Positions 33,926 through 43,379 of a stretch of 64,000 bases of DNA are shown in pieces (the first letter of the stretch is position 1; each line of letters begins with the position of its first letter). Under the pieces are notes generated by a model that worked only from the letters and a program-made list of their open reading frames with translations, had not been told where the DNA came from and did no database searches. A program made the position numbers and the translations under genes. Source of the stretch: Paractinoplanes bogorensis (GTDB lineage: Bacteria > Actinomycetota > Actinomycetes > Mycobacteriales > Micromonosporaceae); contig NZ_JAHKKG010000008.1 in the NCBI RefSeq assembly GCF_018829635.1, forward strand, positions 466,645-530,644, in the 5' to 3' direction.

Positions 33926-35187
33926 CGGACCTTCACCGCCACCGGGAACTTCTTGATGCCGTTGACGAAGTTCGAGCGGACCCGGGTCACGTCGCCGGCC
34001 AGCTCGATGTCGCGCACCCGGGGCAGCAGCTCCTCGAACATCAGCCGGATCTCCATGCGGGCCAGCGCGTTGCCCATGCACAGGTGCGGGCTGCCCTTGC
34101 CGAAGGTCAGGTGATCGACGTTCGGGCGGGTCACGTCGAGGCGGTACGGGTCTTCGAACACGGTCTCGTCGCGGTTGCCCGAGGCGAACCACATGACGAC
34201 CTTGTCGCCCGCCTTGATGGACTTGCCGCCGAGTTCGGTGTCGCGGGTGGCCGTACGCCGGAAGTGGTAGACCGGTGACGCCCAGCGCAGCAGTTCCTCC
34301 AGGCCGGAGGCGATCAGCGCCGGGTCGTCCTGCAGCCGGCGCAGCTGGTCGGGCTGGTCGATCAGGGCCAGCATCGCGTTGCTGATCGCGTGGCGGGTGG
34401 TCTCGTTGCCCGCGATCACCAGCAGCAGGAAGTAGTTGTCGAAGTCGCGGTCGCTGAGCGGCACGCCGTCGGTGGGCATCTTGTTGGCGAGCTGGCTGAC
34501 CAGGTCGGTGCCGTCCCCGCCGCGGCGGCGGTCCCGCAGGGCCCGGCCGTAGTCGAAGACGTCCTGGGTGGTGGGGGAGCGGAACGGCAGGTGCTTGTAC
34601 TTCTCGCTCTCCGGCGAGTCGAACTGGTGCTCGGTGTAGTCGGGGTCGGTGTTGCCGACCATCTCGTTGCCCCAGGCGATCAGCTGCCCGGTGTCCTCGC
34701 GCGGCACGTCGAGCAGCCGGGCCAGCACCTGGATCGGGAAATCGGCGCTGACCCGCTGCACGAAGTCGAACTCGCCGGCCGACAGCGCCTCGTCGACCGT
34801 CCGGCGGGTCAGCTCGCGCAGGAAGCCCTCGTAGTTCTTCATCAGGTTGCGCGGGCTGAACTCGCGGGCGATCAGCTGCCGCAGCGCGAGGTGCCGCTGG
34901 CCGTCGGTCTCGAGGATCGAGCGGCGGATGTCGCGCAGGTCGTCGTCGACCTCCTCCAGGCCGACGAACTGCTCCGAGGTGAAGGTCTCGGTGTCGCGGT
35001 CGACCGCCCAGATGTCTTCGTACCGGGTGACCGCCCAGAAGCCGCGGTTGGGGGTGGGCTCGGGGTTCCAGTGCACCGGGTCCTCCCGGCGCAGCGTGTC
35101 GAACTGGGCCCAGCCGAGGTTCTGCTGGAAGCGGTCGTAGTCGGCGAGGTCGACCGCGTCGAGGGGGACGATGTCGGGCTGCGTCAT
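33922..35187 (-). CDS. Cytochrome P450
   Basis: 421 residues from ATG 35187; an upstream in-frame extension to 35283 crosses the operator and is rejected. I-helix AGNETTR, ExxR in EELLRWASP, and heme loop FGKGSPHLCMG with Cys370, one residue longer than the standard FGxGxHxCxG and like the CYP124/125/142 group. Soluble bacterial class needing a reductase, which may be the VanB-like protein next to it. First gene of the nine-gene catabolic operon, 200 nt opposite an APC permease. Likely hydroxylates the entry substrate. Confidence 0.9.
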   Translation of the reverse strand: MTQPDIVPLDAVDLADYDRFQQNLGWAQFDTLRREDPVHWNPEPTPNRGFWAVTRYEDIWAVDRDTETFTSEQFVGLEEVDDDLRDIRRSILETDGQRHLALRQLIAREFSPRNLMKNYEGFLRELTRRTVDEALSAGEFDFVQRVSADFPIQVLARLLDVPREDTGQLIAWGNEMVGNTDPDYTEHQFDSPESEKYKHLPFRSPTTQDVFDYGRALRDRRRGGDGTDLVSQLANKMPTDGVPLSDRDFDNYFLLLVIAGNETTRHAISNAMLALIDQPDQLRRLQDDPALIASGLEELLRWASPVYHFRRTATRDTELGGKSIKAGDKVVMWFASGNRDETVFEDPYRLDVTRPNVDHLTFGKGSPHLCMGNALARMEIRLMFEELLPRVRDIELAGDVTRVRSNFVNGIKKFPVAVKVR

Positions 35188-35215
35188 GGCTGCCTCCTCC
35201 GGCTTCGGCGGAAAG

Positions 35216-35363
35216 TCGTTCGGGTCCGAACGATACGAGTGGCGGGCAGGCCGCGCAAGAGGCCGGGATCGACTGGCCGTCACCTGCGAAAGTTCGCGCC
35301 GGGGCCTTGTGTGCCGGTGCGCGCCGTCCTATCGTTCCGCCTCAAACGTTCGTACCCAAACGA
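35216..35363. promoter_or_regulatory. Two copies of an 18-bp operator between P450 and permease
   Basis: TCGTTCGG-GT-CCGAACGA at 35216-35233 is a perfect 8-bp inverted repeat just upstream of the P450 gene. The reverse complement of 35347-35363, TCGTTTGGGTACGAACG, matches it at all but two positions and lies 25 nt before the permease start. One regulator therefore probably controls both directions. No regulator gene is adjacent; the MarR at 25170 is a candidate. Confidence 0.65.
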
Positions 35364-35387
35364 TCTTCTCGACAAAGGAACGGGCCC

Positions 35388-36872
35388 ATGAGCCAAGCCG
35401 AGCAGTCGAGCACCGCCGAACGGCGAGAGGCGCACCACCTGCGCCGGGGCAGCCTGGGCGTCCTCGGGATCTCCTTCTTCGTCATCTCCGCCGCCGCGCC
35501 GCTGACCGCGATGGCCGGCGGTGCCCCCGTCGCCATGCTGCTCGGCAACGGAGCCGGCATCCCCGCCGCGTACGTGCTGATCAGCCTGCTCCTGCTCGTG
35601 TTCTCGGTCGGCTACACGGCGATGGCCCGCCACCACACCAGCACCGGCGCCTTCTACAGCTACGTCTCCCGGGGTCTGCGCCAACCGGCCGGCGGTGCGG
35701 CCGCGTGGATCGCGCTGCTCGGCTACAACGCCATGCAGATCGGGCTCTACGGCCTGTTCGGCGCGGCCGCCACCGGCTTCCTGGCCGACCAGTTCGGCTG
35801 GGACCTGCCCTGGTGGCTGGTCACCCTCATCGCGATGGCGGTGATCGCGGTGCTCGGCTACCGGCAGGTCGACCTGTCCGTCAAGGTGCTGTCCGTGCTG
35901 GTCGCCGCCGAGTTCCTGATCGTGCTCATCCTCGACGTCGCCATCGCGGTCAAGGGCGGCCAGGGCGGCGGGGCCCCACTGACCCTCGAGCCGTTCAGCT
36001 GGAGTGCCCTGACCTCCGGCTCACTGGCCATCGCGCTGCTGTTCAACGCGGCCTCGTTCATCGGCTTCGAGGCGACGACCATCTACAGCGAGGAAGCCAG
36101 AGACCCTCGCCGTACGGTCCCTCGTGCCACCTACGTCGCCGTGCTGACGATCGGCCTGTTCTATTCGGTCACCACCTGGCTCATGGTCAACGGCCAGGGC
36201 CCGGACTCGCTGGTCGGTTTTCTCGGCGATCTCAAGCCCGACCCGACCGCTTTCCTGTTCGTGCTGAGCGACACCTACATCGGCGGCGCACTCACCACGA
36301 TCATGACGTTGCTGTTCGCCACCAGCGTCTTCGCCGCCCTGCTGGCCTTCCACAACGCGGTCGCGCGCTACCTGTTCGCCCTCGGCCGCGAGGGACTGGT
36401 GCCCGAGCGCCTCGGCCGCACCCACAAGGTCCACCTGAGCCCGCACGCCGGCTCGATCAGCCAGACCGCACTCGCCGTGGTCATCGTGGCGATCTTCGCG
36501 ATCACCGGTCAGGACCCGGTGCTGGCCCTGTTCACCTGGCTCACCCAGCTCGGCACCCTGGCCATCATCACCCTGATGGCGCTGGCCTCGTTCGCCGTGG
36601 TCGCGTTCTTCCTGCGGCACCCCGACCTCGACCACAACCGCCTGCGTACGTTCGTCGCCCCCACGGCCGGCGGGATCGCGACCGCGGCGGTGGCGATCTA
36701 CGCGGCCTCCCAGTTCGGCCTGCTCATCGGCAACGAGGACAGCGTGCTGAGCTGGCTGCTGCCGGCGCTCATCGTGGTCGCGGCCGTCGCCGGGGTGCTC
36801 TCGGCCTTCGTGCTGCGCGCGCGGGACCCGCAGCTCTACGCGGTCATGGGCCGGCACCGCGGCGACGCCTAG
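35388..36872 (+). CDS. APC-family amino acid/amine permease
   Basis: 494 residues from ATG 35388 (AAAGGAAC upstream), with about 12 membrane segments. N-terminal SLGVLGISFFVISAAAPLTAMAGG and the FIGFEATTIYSEEARDPRRTVPRAT loop are typical of APC superfamily amino acid or amine transporters. Shares operators with the P450-led operon, so it likely imports the substrate of that pathway. Ends 4 nt inside the convergent glycosylase gene. Confidence 0.88.
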   Translation: MSQAEQSSTAERREAHHLRRGSLGVLGISFFVISAAAPLTAMAGGAPVAMLLGNGAGIPAAYVLISLLLLVFSVGYTAMARHHTSTGAFYSYVSRGLRQPAGGAAAWIALLGYNAMQIGLYGLFGAAATGFLADQFGWDLPWWLVTLIAMAVIAVLGYRQVDLSVKVLSVLVAAEFLIVLILDVAIAVKGGQGGGAPLTLEPFSWSALTSGSLAIALLFNAASFIGFEATTIYSEEARDPRRTVPRATYVAVLTIGLFYSVTTWLMVNGQGPDSLVGFLGDLKPDPTAFLFVLSDTYIGGALTTIMTLLFATSVFAALLAFHNAVARYLFALGREGLVPERLGRTHKVHLSPHAGSISQTALAVVIVAIFAITGQDPVLALFTWLTQLGTLAIITLMALASFAVVAFFLRHPDLDHNRLRTFVAPTAGGIATAAVAIYAASQFGLLIGNEDSVLSWLLPALIVVAAVAGVLSAFVLRARDPQLYAVMGRHRGDA

Positions 36873-37510
36873 AACCGCGTTCCGGCTCCGGGCGGCAGCT
36901 TGCGTGACAAGTAGTAGTGCCAGGTCACCAGGGTGCCGATGGTGCGATAGGGCGCCCACTGCTGAGCCGTGGCCTGCACCGCGTCGGGGGTCGTCGCCTT
37001 CGGAAGCTCTCGCAGTTGCTTGAGTCCGTTGATGACGGCCAGGTCGCCGGCCGGGAAGACGTCGGCACGGTGCAGGGCCAGGATCAGATAGACGTCGACC
37101 GTCCAGTTGCCGACGCCCTTCAGCCGGACCAGGCGTTCCCGGATGGCGGCGTCCGGCAGGTTCTCCAGACTCGTGAGGTCGAGGTCGCCGTCGGCGATCT
37201 CCCGCGCCAGGCCACGAACGTAGCCGATCTTCTGCCGGCTGAAATAGGCAGCCCGCAACTCGTCGTCGCTCAACGCCAGCACGTTCTCCGGCGTGATGAG
37301 GGTGACCCGCTCGCGCAATTTCTCCAGTGCGGCCTTGGCCGAGGCCAGGGAGACCTGCTGTTCGAGGATGAACCAGACGAACGACTCGAAGGTGTTGGGG
37401 CGGCTCCAGAACGGCGGGTAGCCGAATTCGTCGATGACGAATCGCAGCCGGTGGTCGCGCGATGCGACCTTGTCGCACAGAGCGGGGAGCTCGGCTTCGG
37501 TGAAGACCAT
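36869..37510 (-). CDS. DNA-3-methyladenine glycosylase, HhH-GPD family
   Basis: 213 residues. Helix-hairpin-helix LVRLKGVGNWTVDVYLIL followed by a Gly/Pro-rich turn and catalytic Asp in FPAGDLAVINGL, the AlkA-type arrangement. EQQVSLASAKAALEKL matches the family helix before it. It lacks the AlkA N-terminal domain and the Fe-S Cys loop of EndoIII/MutY. Removes alkylated bases from DNA. It lies 1 nt after the DeoR-type gene and on the same strand. Confidence 0.85.
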   Translation of the reverse strand: MVFTEAELPALCDKVASRDHRLRFVIDEFGYPPFWSRPNTFESFVWFILEQQVSLASAKAALEKLRERVTLITPENVLALSDDELRAAYFSRQKIGYVRGLAREIADGDLDLTSLENLPDAAIRERLVRLKGVGNWTVDVYLILALHRADVFPAGDLAVINGLKQLRELPKATTPDAVQATAQQWAPYRTIGTLVTWHYYLSRKLPPGAGTRF

Positions 37511-38365
37511 TCAGGAGCCCCGGGACGCGACGCCGCCGTCCTCGGCGGCTGACGGACGACCAGCGACCTGGAACGGCACCCCGGCCGTCCGCATCGAGGC
37601 GAGGATGGCGGGGTCGGTGTCCGCGTCGACGATCACCAGGTCGAACGCGGTCAGCGGGGCGAGCTGGTAGAGCCCGCTCTTGCTGAACTTGGTGTGGTCG
37701 ATCAGCAGGATCCGGCGGGTCGAGGCCTCCATCAGGGCCCGCTTGACCGCCACCGTCTCCTGCGACTGGTGGTAGCAGTGGCCGTCGGTCACGGCCGTCG
37801 TCGACATGAACAGGATGTCGGCCCGCAGGGAGCGGATCGCCTCGTTGGTGCGCATGCCGAGGAAGGCGTCGTACGCGGGGTAGTAGGCGCCGCCGAGCGC
37901 GATCAGGTCGATGCCCGGTTCGCCGGCCAGCAGCTTGACGATGGCCAGGAAGTTGCTGATCACGGTGAGCGGGCTCTTGCCGGGGAGCAGTTCGGCCAGG
38001 GCCAGCCCGGTGGTGCTCTCGTCGACCATGACCGACTGCCCGGGCTCGACCAGATCGAGCGCGGTCCGGGCCAGGAGTTGCTTGATGTCCGCCATCGCCT
38101 CGGTGCGGTGGCGGACATCGCCGTGATATTGCGCCGACGGCCGGGCGGTCGCGCCGCCGCGCACCTTGCGCAGCCAGCCCTCGCTCTGCAGCGCGTCGAG
38201 GTCACGGTGGATCGTCATGATGCTGACGTTGTAGGTCTCGGCGAGTTCTTCGATGCGGACGAAACCCTCGTCGACCACCAGCTTGCGGATCTGCTCGCGG
38301 CGTTCGCGGGGCGCATTCTGCCCGGCGGTCAGGTCGACGTCGAGGGACGCGTCGTCGGTCGTCAC
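37511..38365 (-). CDS. DeoR/GlpR-family sugar-operon regulator
   Basis: 284 residues from GTG 38365 with GGGGAG upstream; longer in-frame extensions have no homology. Winged HTH: ERREQIRKLVVDEGFVRIEELAETYNVSIMTIHRDLDALQSEGWLRKVRGGA. The C-terminal sensor domain is of the DeoRC/ISOCOT type that binds sugar phosphates (VMVDESTTGLALAELL, NFLAIVKLL, GGAYYPAYDAFLG). Divergent from the sugar or polyol operon at 38679 and probably its repressor. Confidence 0.88.
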   Translation of the reverse strand: MTTDDASLDVDLTAGQNAPRERREQIRKLVVDEGFVRIEELAETYNVSIMTIHRDLDALQSEGWLRKVRGGATARPSAQYHGDVRHRTEAMADIKQLLARTALDLVEPGQSVMVDESTTGLALAELLPGKSPLTVISNFLAIVKLLAGEPGIDLIALGGAYYPAYDAFLGMRTNEAIRSLRADILFMSTTAVTDGHCYHQSQETVAVKRALMEASTRRILLIDHTKFSKSGLYQLAPLTAFDLVIVDADTDPAILASMRTAGVPFQVAGRPSAAEDGGVASRGS

Positions 38366-38678
38366 AGCTTCTCCCCTCACGCCGCCGGCCCTTTCCTCCC
38401 CGCCACAGCCTAGGGCCCGGCGTGGCCGCGGCCGGACGAGGGTGCGTGAACGCGTCGTCGATCTTCTCTTCGATAACAGCGACTTAACACCCCCATCTTG
38501 GCATGCTATGTCCATCTTAACGGACGCCTGACGGCTTTTCTAACGTGAACTTCACAGAATTTCCCGTGAGTTAGCGGTCAGGTCTTGACGTGTATGAGTC
38601 GCTCGATGTTAAGTTCCCCACATCGGCCGCGCGGTGAGTCCCCCGAGCCGCACGGACGCCACCCATCGAGGAGAACGC
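38366..38678. promoter_or_regulatory. DeoR/sugar-operon intergenic region with promoter and half-sites
   Basis: 313 nt without a gene. A promoter for the rightward operon is suggested by TTGACG (38585-38590), 17 nt, and GTTAAG (38608-38613). Related half-sites ACTTAACAC (38482-38490), ATCTTAACG (38514-38522) and TGTTAAGTT (38607-38615) could be DeoR sites; the last overlaps the -10. CCATCTT also repeats near 38493 and 38512. The middle section is AT-richer than its surroundings. Confidence 0.55.
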
Positions 38679-39761
38679 ATGAAGAAGGTTCGTCTGAGGG
38701 CCCTGGCCGCCACCGCGAGTGCCGTCCTCGCCGTGGTGACGGCGGGTGGCTGCGCCTCAACGGATGACTCCGCAGCCGGCAGCGGCGGCGACGCCACCAA
38801 GGCCAAGATCGCATTTCTGATGCCCGACATCGCGTCGACCCGGTACGAGCTGTTCGACGCCCCGCTGTTCAAAGCGAAGATCGCCCAGCTCTGCCCCGAC
38901 TGTGAAGTGCTCTATCAGAACGCCGGGGCCGACGCCGCCAAGCAGCAACAGCAGGCCAACTCGGTGCTCGCCCAGGGCGCCAAGGCGATCGTCATCGACC
39001 CGGTCGACTCGGCCGCCGCGGCCACCATCGTGCAGGCGGCCCAGGCCCAGAAGGTGCCGATCATCGCCTACGACCGGCCGATCCCGCAGGCCAAGGCCGA
39101 CTACTACGTGTCGTTCGACAACGAGAAGATCGGCTCGCTGATCGCGCAGTCGCTGGTCGACAAGCTCAAGGCGGACAAGGCCACCGGCGGTCTGCTGCAG
39201 GTCAACGGCTCACCCACCGACGCCGCGGCCGGCCTGATCAAGAAGGGCGTGCACAGCGCCGTCGACACCAGCGGATTCCCGCTGCTGGCCGAGTTCGACA
39301 CCCCCGGCTGGCAGCCGCCCAAGGCGCAGGAGTGGGTGACCGGTCAGATCACCAAGTTCCCCGGCAAGATCGCCGGCGTGGTCGCGGCCAACGACGGCAC
39401 CGGCGGTGGCACCATCGCCGCGTTCAAGGCGGCCGGGGTCGAGGTGCCGCCGGTCACCGGGAACGACGCCGAACTGGCCGCCGTCCAGCGGATCATCGCC
39501 GGAGATCAGTACAACACCATCTCCAAGCCGATCAAGACGGTCGCCGAGGCGGCCGCCGACGTCGCCTACAAGTTCGTCCAGGGCAGCCCGCCGGCGGCCA
39601 AGACAACCCTGTTCGACACCCCGTCCGAGCTGTTCACGCCGACGGTCATCACGCAGGAGAACGTCAAGGACCTGCTCACCGGCCCGGACGCACCGTTCAA
39701 GCCGGCCGACGTCTGCACCGCGGAATACGCCGCCGGCTGCACCAAGCTCGGCATCAGCTGA
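38679..39761 (+). CDS. Sugar ABC transporter substrate-binding lipoprotein (RbsB/XylF type)
   Basis: 360 residues from ATG 38679 (GAGGAG upstream). Signal peptide with lipobox AGGC near residue 25. The fold is a type I periplasmic protein of the CUT2 class (KIAFLMPDIASTRYELFDAPLFKAKI, VLYQNAGADAAKQQQQANSVL), closest in pattern to xylose-binding proteins. First gene of the DeoR-controlled operon. Binds a monosaccharide or polyol outside the membrane. Confidence 0.88.
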   Translation: MKKVRLRALAATASAVLAVVTAGGCASTDDSAAGSGGDATKAKIAFLMPDIASTRYELFDAPLFKAKIAQLCPDCEVLYQNAGADAAKQQQQANSVLAQGAKAIVIDPVDSAAAATIVQAAQAQKVPIIAYDRPIPQAKADYYVSFDNEKIGSLIAQSLVDKLKADKATGGLLQVNGSPTDAAAGLIKKGVHSAVDTSGFPLLAEFDTPGWQPPKAQEWVTGQITKFPGKIAGVVAANDGTGGGTIAAFKAAGVEVPPVTGNDAELAAVQRIIAGDQYNTISKPIKTVAEAAADVAYKFVQGSPPAAKTTLFDTPSELFTPTVITQENVKDLLTGPDAPFKPADVCTAEYAAGCTKLGIS

Positions 39762-39827
39762 CCGGCCACCGTCGCCCTGCGCCGTCCACCGCCGGCGCAG
39801 GGCGCCCGAACCAGATCGGAGGCAACC

Positions 39828-40610
39828 ATGGCTGACCCCGTCCTCTCCCTGCGTGGCATCAGCAAGAACTTCGGTGCCGTGGCCGCGCTCACCGAGGTCG
39901 ACCTCGACGTGTCGGCCGGTGAGGTGGTCGCCGTGGTCGGCGACAACGGCGCCGGCAAGTCCACCCTCGTCAAGATCCTCTCCGGCGTGCACACGGCCGA
40001 CACCGGGACGATCACCTTCGAGTCGCAGCCGGTGCAGATCGGCTCGCCGGCCGCGGCCCGCCACCTCGGCATCGCCACCGTCTTTCAGGACCTGGCGCTC
40101 TGCGAGAACCTCAACGTGATCGACAACCTCTTCCTGGGCCAGGAGTTGCGCGCGCTGCGGCTCGACGACGTGGCCATGGAGGTCCGCTCGTGGGAGCTGC
40201 TGCGGCAGTTGTCCGCGAAGATTCCCACCGTACGGATCCCCGTCGCCTCGCTGTCCGGCGGTCAGCGCCAGACCGTCGCCATCGCCCGGTCCCTGCTCGG
40301 CGACCCGAAGATCATCGTGCTCGACGAGCCGACCGCCGCTCTCGGCGTCGCGCAGACCGCCGAGGTGCTCAACCTGATCGAGCGGCTCCGCGAGAACGGC
40401 CACGGCGTGATCATGATCAGCCACAACATGGCCGACGTGCGGGCCGTCGCCGACACCGTCGTGGTGCTGCGGCTGGGCCGCAACAACGGCGTCTTCGCCA
40501 CCGGCGACGTGTCCTCCGAGGACATCATCGCCGCGATCACCGGCGCCCACGACAACGTGGTCACCCAGCGCGCCGGCCGCCGCGGTGCGACCGAGAAGGG
40601 CCAGTCATGA
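39828..40610 (+). CDS. Sugar ABC transporter ATPase (single domain)
   Basis: 260 residues. Walker A GDNGAGKSTL (about 38-47), Q-loop in TVFQDLALCENL, signature LSGGQRQ, Walker B IIVLDEP, and switch His in MISHNM. CUT2 ATPases are usually double (about 500 residues); this one has a single ATPase domain, as in FrcA/XylG-short variants, and would act as a homodimer. Overlaps the permease start by ATGA. Confidence 0.9.
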   Translation: MADPVLSLRGISKNFGAVAALTEVDLDVSAGEVVAVVGDNGAGKSTLVKILSGVHTADTGTITFESQPVQIGSPAAARHLGIATVFQDLALCENLNVIDNLFLGQELRALRLDDVAMEVRSWELLRQLSAKIPTVRIPVASLSGGQRQTVAIARSLLGDPKIIVLDEPTAALGVAQTAEVLNLIERLRENGHGVIMISHNMADVRAVADTVVVLRLGRNNGVFATGDVSSEDIIAAITGAHDNVVTQRAGRRGATEKGQS

Positions 40611-41860
40611 CCGACACCGACACCGCTCCTCGCTCGACGGCCACCGATCTGCAGGACGAACGCCTGCGCCAGTCCGACGGCGTCGCGGGCTCCGTGCGGG
40701 CACTGCTCGACCGCGTACGGGGTGGGGAACTCGGTCTTCTGCCCGTGGTGGCCGGTCTGGTGGTCATCTCGACGGTGCTGCAGATCCTCAACCCGATCTT
40801 CCTGTCCAGCACCAACCTGGTGAACCTGCTGCTGGAGTGCGTGCCGGTCGGGGTCATCGCCCTCGGCGTGGTCTGCGTCCTGCTGGTCGGCGAGATCGAT
40901 CTGTCGGTCGGCTCGATCAGCGGCCTGGCCTCGGCGGCGGTGGCGATCCTGTTCGTCGACCAGGGACTGCCGGTCGTCGTGGCGATCCTGGCCGCGGTCG
41001 CCCTGGGCAGCCTGATCGGCTGGGTCTACGCGCAGATGTTCAACCGGTTCGGCGTGCCCAGCTTCGTGATCACCCTGGCCGGACTGCTCGCGTTCGTCGG
41101 CCTGCAGCTCAAGGTGCTCGGCCCGATCGGCTCGGTCAACCTGCCGTTCGACTCGGGGCTGGTCCGCTTCGCCCAGCTCGCCTTCCTGCCCGGCTGGCTC
41201 GCGTACGCCCTGGTGGTCGTGGCCGCGGTCGCCCTGTTCCTCAGCGGGTACGCCCACGCCCGTACGCGCCGGAAGGCCGGCCTCTCCGACCGCTCGGTCC
41301 AGGCCCTCGCCGCCCGGAGCGTCCTGCTGCTGGTCGGTCTGGGTTTCGCCGTCTGGTATCTCAACCGCACCCGCGGCGTCGGCTGGATGTTCGTCTTCTT
41401 CATCGCCCTGATCCTGGTGCTGCACTACGCGCTGTCCCGCACCAGGTGGGGCAAGTCGGTGTACGCGGTCGGCGGCAACGTCGAGGCGGCCCGCCGCGCC
41501 GGCATCAACGTCCGGATGGTCTACACCTCGGTGTTCATGCTGTGCACCTCGCTCGCCGCGGTCGGCGGGGTGCTGGCCGCGGCCCGGCTCGCCGCCGCCA
41601 ACCAGAGCACCGGTGGCGGCGACGTCAACCTCAACGCCATCGCCGCCGCGGTCATCGGCGGCACCAGCCTGTTCGGCGGGCGCGGCACCGCGTTCGCCGC
41701 GCTGCTCGGCATCCTGGTCATCCAGGCCATCAGCAGCGGGCTCACGCTGCTCAACCTGGACTCGTCCTACCGCTTCATGGTCACCGGCGCGGTGCTGCTG
41801 CTGGCGGTGACGCTCGACTCGGTGGCGCGCCGGTCGCGCAAGTCGTCCGGACGGGCGTGA
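40607..41860 (+). CDS. Sugar ABC transporter permease (XylH/RbsC type)
   Basis: 417 residues with 10 or more membrane segments. The CUT2 permease signature GEIDLSVGSISGLASAAVAIL and the later VGGNVEAARRAGINV and IGGTSLFGGRGT segments are clear. The larger size and the extra central hydrophilic loop resemble XylH. Completes the importer with the two preceding genes. Confidence 0.9.
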   Translation: MTDTDTAPRSTATDLQDERLRQSDGVAGSVRALLDRVRGGELGLLPVVAGLVVISTVLQILNPIFLSSTNLVNLLLECVPVGVIALGVVCVLLVGEIDLSVGSISGLASAAVAILFVDQGLPVVVAILAAVALGSLIGWVYAQMFNRFGVPSFVITLAGLLAFVGLQLKVLGPIGSVNLPFDSGLVRFAQLAFLPGWLAYALVVVAAVALFLSGYAHARTRRKAGLSDRSVQALAARSVLLLVGLGFAVWYLNRTRGVGWMFVFFIALILVLHYALSRTRWGKSVYAVGGNVEAARRAGINVRMVYTSVFMLCTSLAAVGGVLAAARLAAANQSTGGGDVNLNAIAAAVIGGTSLFGGRGTAFAALLGILVIQAISSGLTLLNLDSSYRFMVTGAVLLLAVTLDSVARRSRKSSGRA

Positions 41861-41870
41861 GGGGACAGTC

Positions 41871-43379
41871 GTGGCGGTCGTGTGTGTGGACGTCGGAACG
41901 ACGATGATCAAAGCCGTCGGATATGCCGACGACGGTGCCGAGGCGGTGGTCGTCCGCCGGCCGGCCACCGTGCGGCACCCGGTGGCGGGCTGGGCCGAGC
42001 AGGACATGGCCGAGGTCTGGGACGCGGTGGCCGGCGGCGTCCGCGAGGTCGTCCGCAAGCTGGACGCTCCGGTGGCCCACGTGGCCGTCACCGCCCAGGG
42101 CGACGGATGCTGGCTGGTCGGCCCGGACGGCGAGCCGACCGGTCCGGCGATCCTCTGGAACGACGCCCGCGCCGTCGGCGTCGTCGACGAGTGGGCGCAG
42201 CAGGGCGTTCTCGAGCGGGCGTTCGCCGTCAACGGATCCCTGACGTTCGCCGGCCTGCCCAACGCGATCCTGGCCTGGCTACGGCGCCACGACCCGGAGC
42301 GTGTCGAACGGTCGGCGACGGCGCTGACCTGCGGTGGCTGGATCTTCCAGCGGATGACCGGCGAACTGGCGGCCGACGAGTCCGACGCGTCGGCGCCGTT
42401 CCTCGACATCCGGTCCCGCGCGTACGCCCCGCAACTGCTGCGCATGTACGACCTGGACTGGGCCGAACGGCTCCTGCCGGAGATCCGCCGCGACCAGGGC
42501 CGGGTCGCCGGTCTCAGCGCCGCGGCGGCCGAGCGCACCGGGCTGGCTCCGGGAACCCCGGTGGTGATGGGCCCGTACGACATCGTCGCGACCGCCATCG
42601 GCGCCGGTGCCGTCGCCGCGGGCCAGGCCTGCAGCATCCTCGGGACCACCCTGTGCACCGAGGTGATGACCACCGGACCGGAGCTCGACGGCGAGGCGGC
42701 CGGACTGACCATCGCCCTCAGCGACCGCTACCTGCGGGCCTTCCCCAGCCTGGCCGGCGGCGAGGTCGTGCAGTGGGCCTGCGAGATGCTGGCCCTCGAC
42801 GAGCCCGCCGAGTTCATCGACCTGGCCCTGCGCGGGACCCCCGGCGCCGCCGGGCTGGTCTTCCTGCCCTACCTGTCACCGGCCGGGGAACGGGCGCCGT
42901 TCCTCGACCCGCTGGCCCGCGGCACGCTGCTCGGACTGTCCTCCGGCCACGGCCGCGAGCAGGTCGCCCGGGCCGTCCTGGAAGGACTCACCCTGGTCGT
43001 GGCGGACTGCCTCGCGGCGTCCCGCACCCGGCCGAGCGAGCTGCGGGTCTGCGGCGGGGGAGCGGCCAGCTCCGGATGGCTGCAACTGATCGCCGACATC
43101 ACCGGCGTGCCGGTGCTGCGCTCGGCCGACACCGAGGCCGGGGCCCGGGGCGCCTTCCTGGTCGCCGCGGTCGCCACCGGCGCCGAGCCGACCCTGGAGG
43201 CCGCGGCCGCCCGGCACGTCGGCAATCGCGACACGTTCCGGCCCGACCCGGCCGCCACCGGGTTCTACGCGGAACTCCTGGCCGATTTCGTCAGCCTGCG
43301 GGCGACCGTCTCGGCCGCGGGCCCCCGCCTGGCGAGCCGGCGCTCCCGCCTCACCCCTGCTCCGGGAGGACGAGCATGA
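41871..43379 (+). CDS. FGGY-family carbohydrate kinase (first copy)
   Basis: 502 residues from GTG 41871. N-terminal phosphate-binding CVDVGTTMIKAVGYADD, catalytic-domain AVTAQGDGCWLV, GPYDIVATAIGAGAV and C-terminal GGGAASSGWLQLIADITGVPV of the FGGY fold. The WNDAR segment holds the sugar-contacting Asp. Patterns are nearer to erythritol/L-xylulose kinases than to xylulokinase. Followed by a second kinase with ATGA overlap; the two may act on different sugars or in sequence. Confidence 0.85.
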   Translation: MAVVCVDVGTTMIKAVGYADDGAEAVVVRRPATVRHPVAGWAEQDMAEVWDAVAGGVREVVRKLDAPVAHVAVTAQGDGCWLVGPDGEPTGPAILWNDARAVGVVDEWAQQGVLERAFAVNGSLTFAGLPNAILAWLRRHDPERVERSATALTCGGWIFQRMTGELAADESDASAPFLDIRSRAYAPQLLRMYDLDWAERLLPEIRRDQGRVAGLSAAAAERTGLAPGTPVVMGPYDIVATAIGAGAVAAGQACSILGTTLCTEVMTTGPELDGEAAGLTIALSDRYLRAFPSLAGGEVVQWACEMLALDEPAEFIDLALRGTPGAAGLVFLPYLSPAGERAPFLDPLARGTLLGLSSGHGREQVARAVLEGLTLVVADCLAASRTRPSELRVCGGGAASSGWLQLIADITGVPVLRSADTEAGARGAFLVAAVATGAEPTLEAAAARHVGNRDTFRPDPAATGFYAELLADFVSLRATVSAAGPRLASRRSRLTPAPGGRA

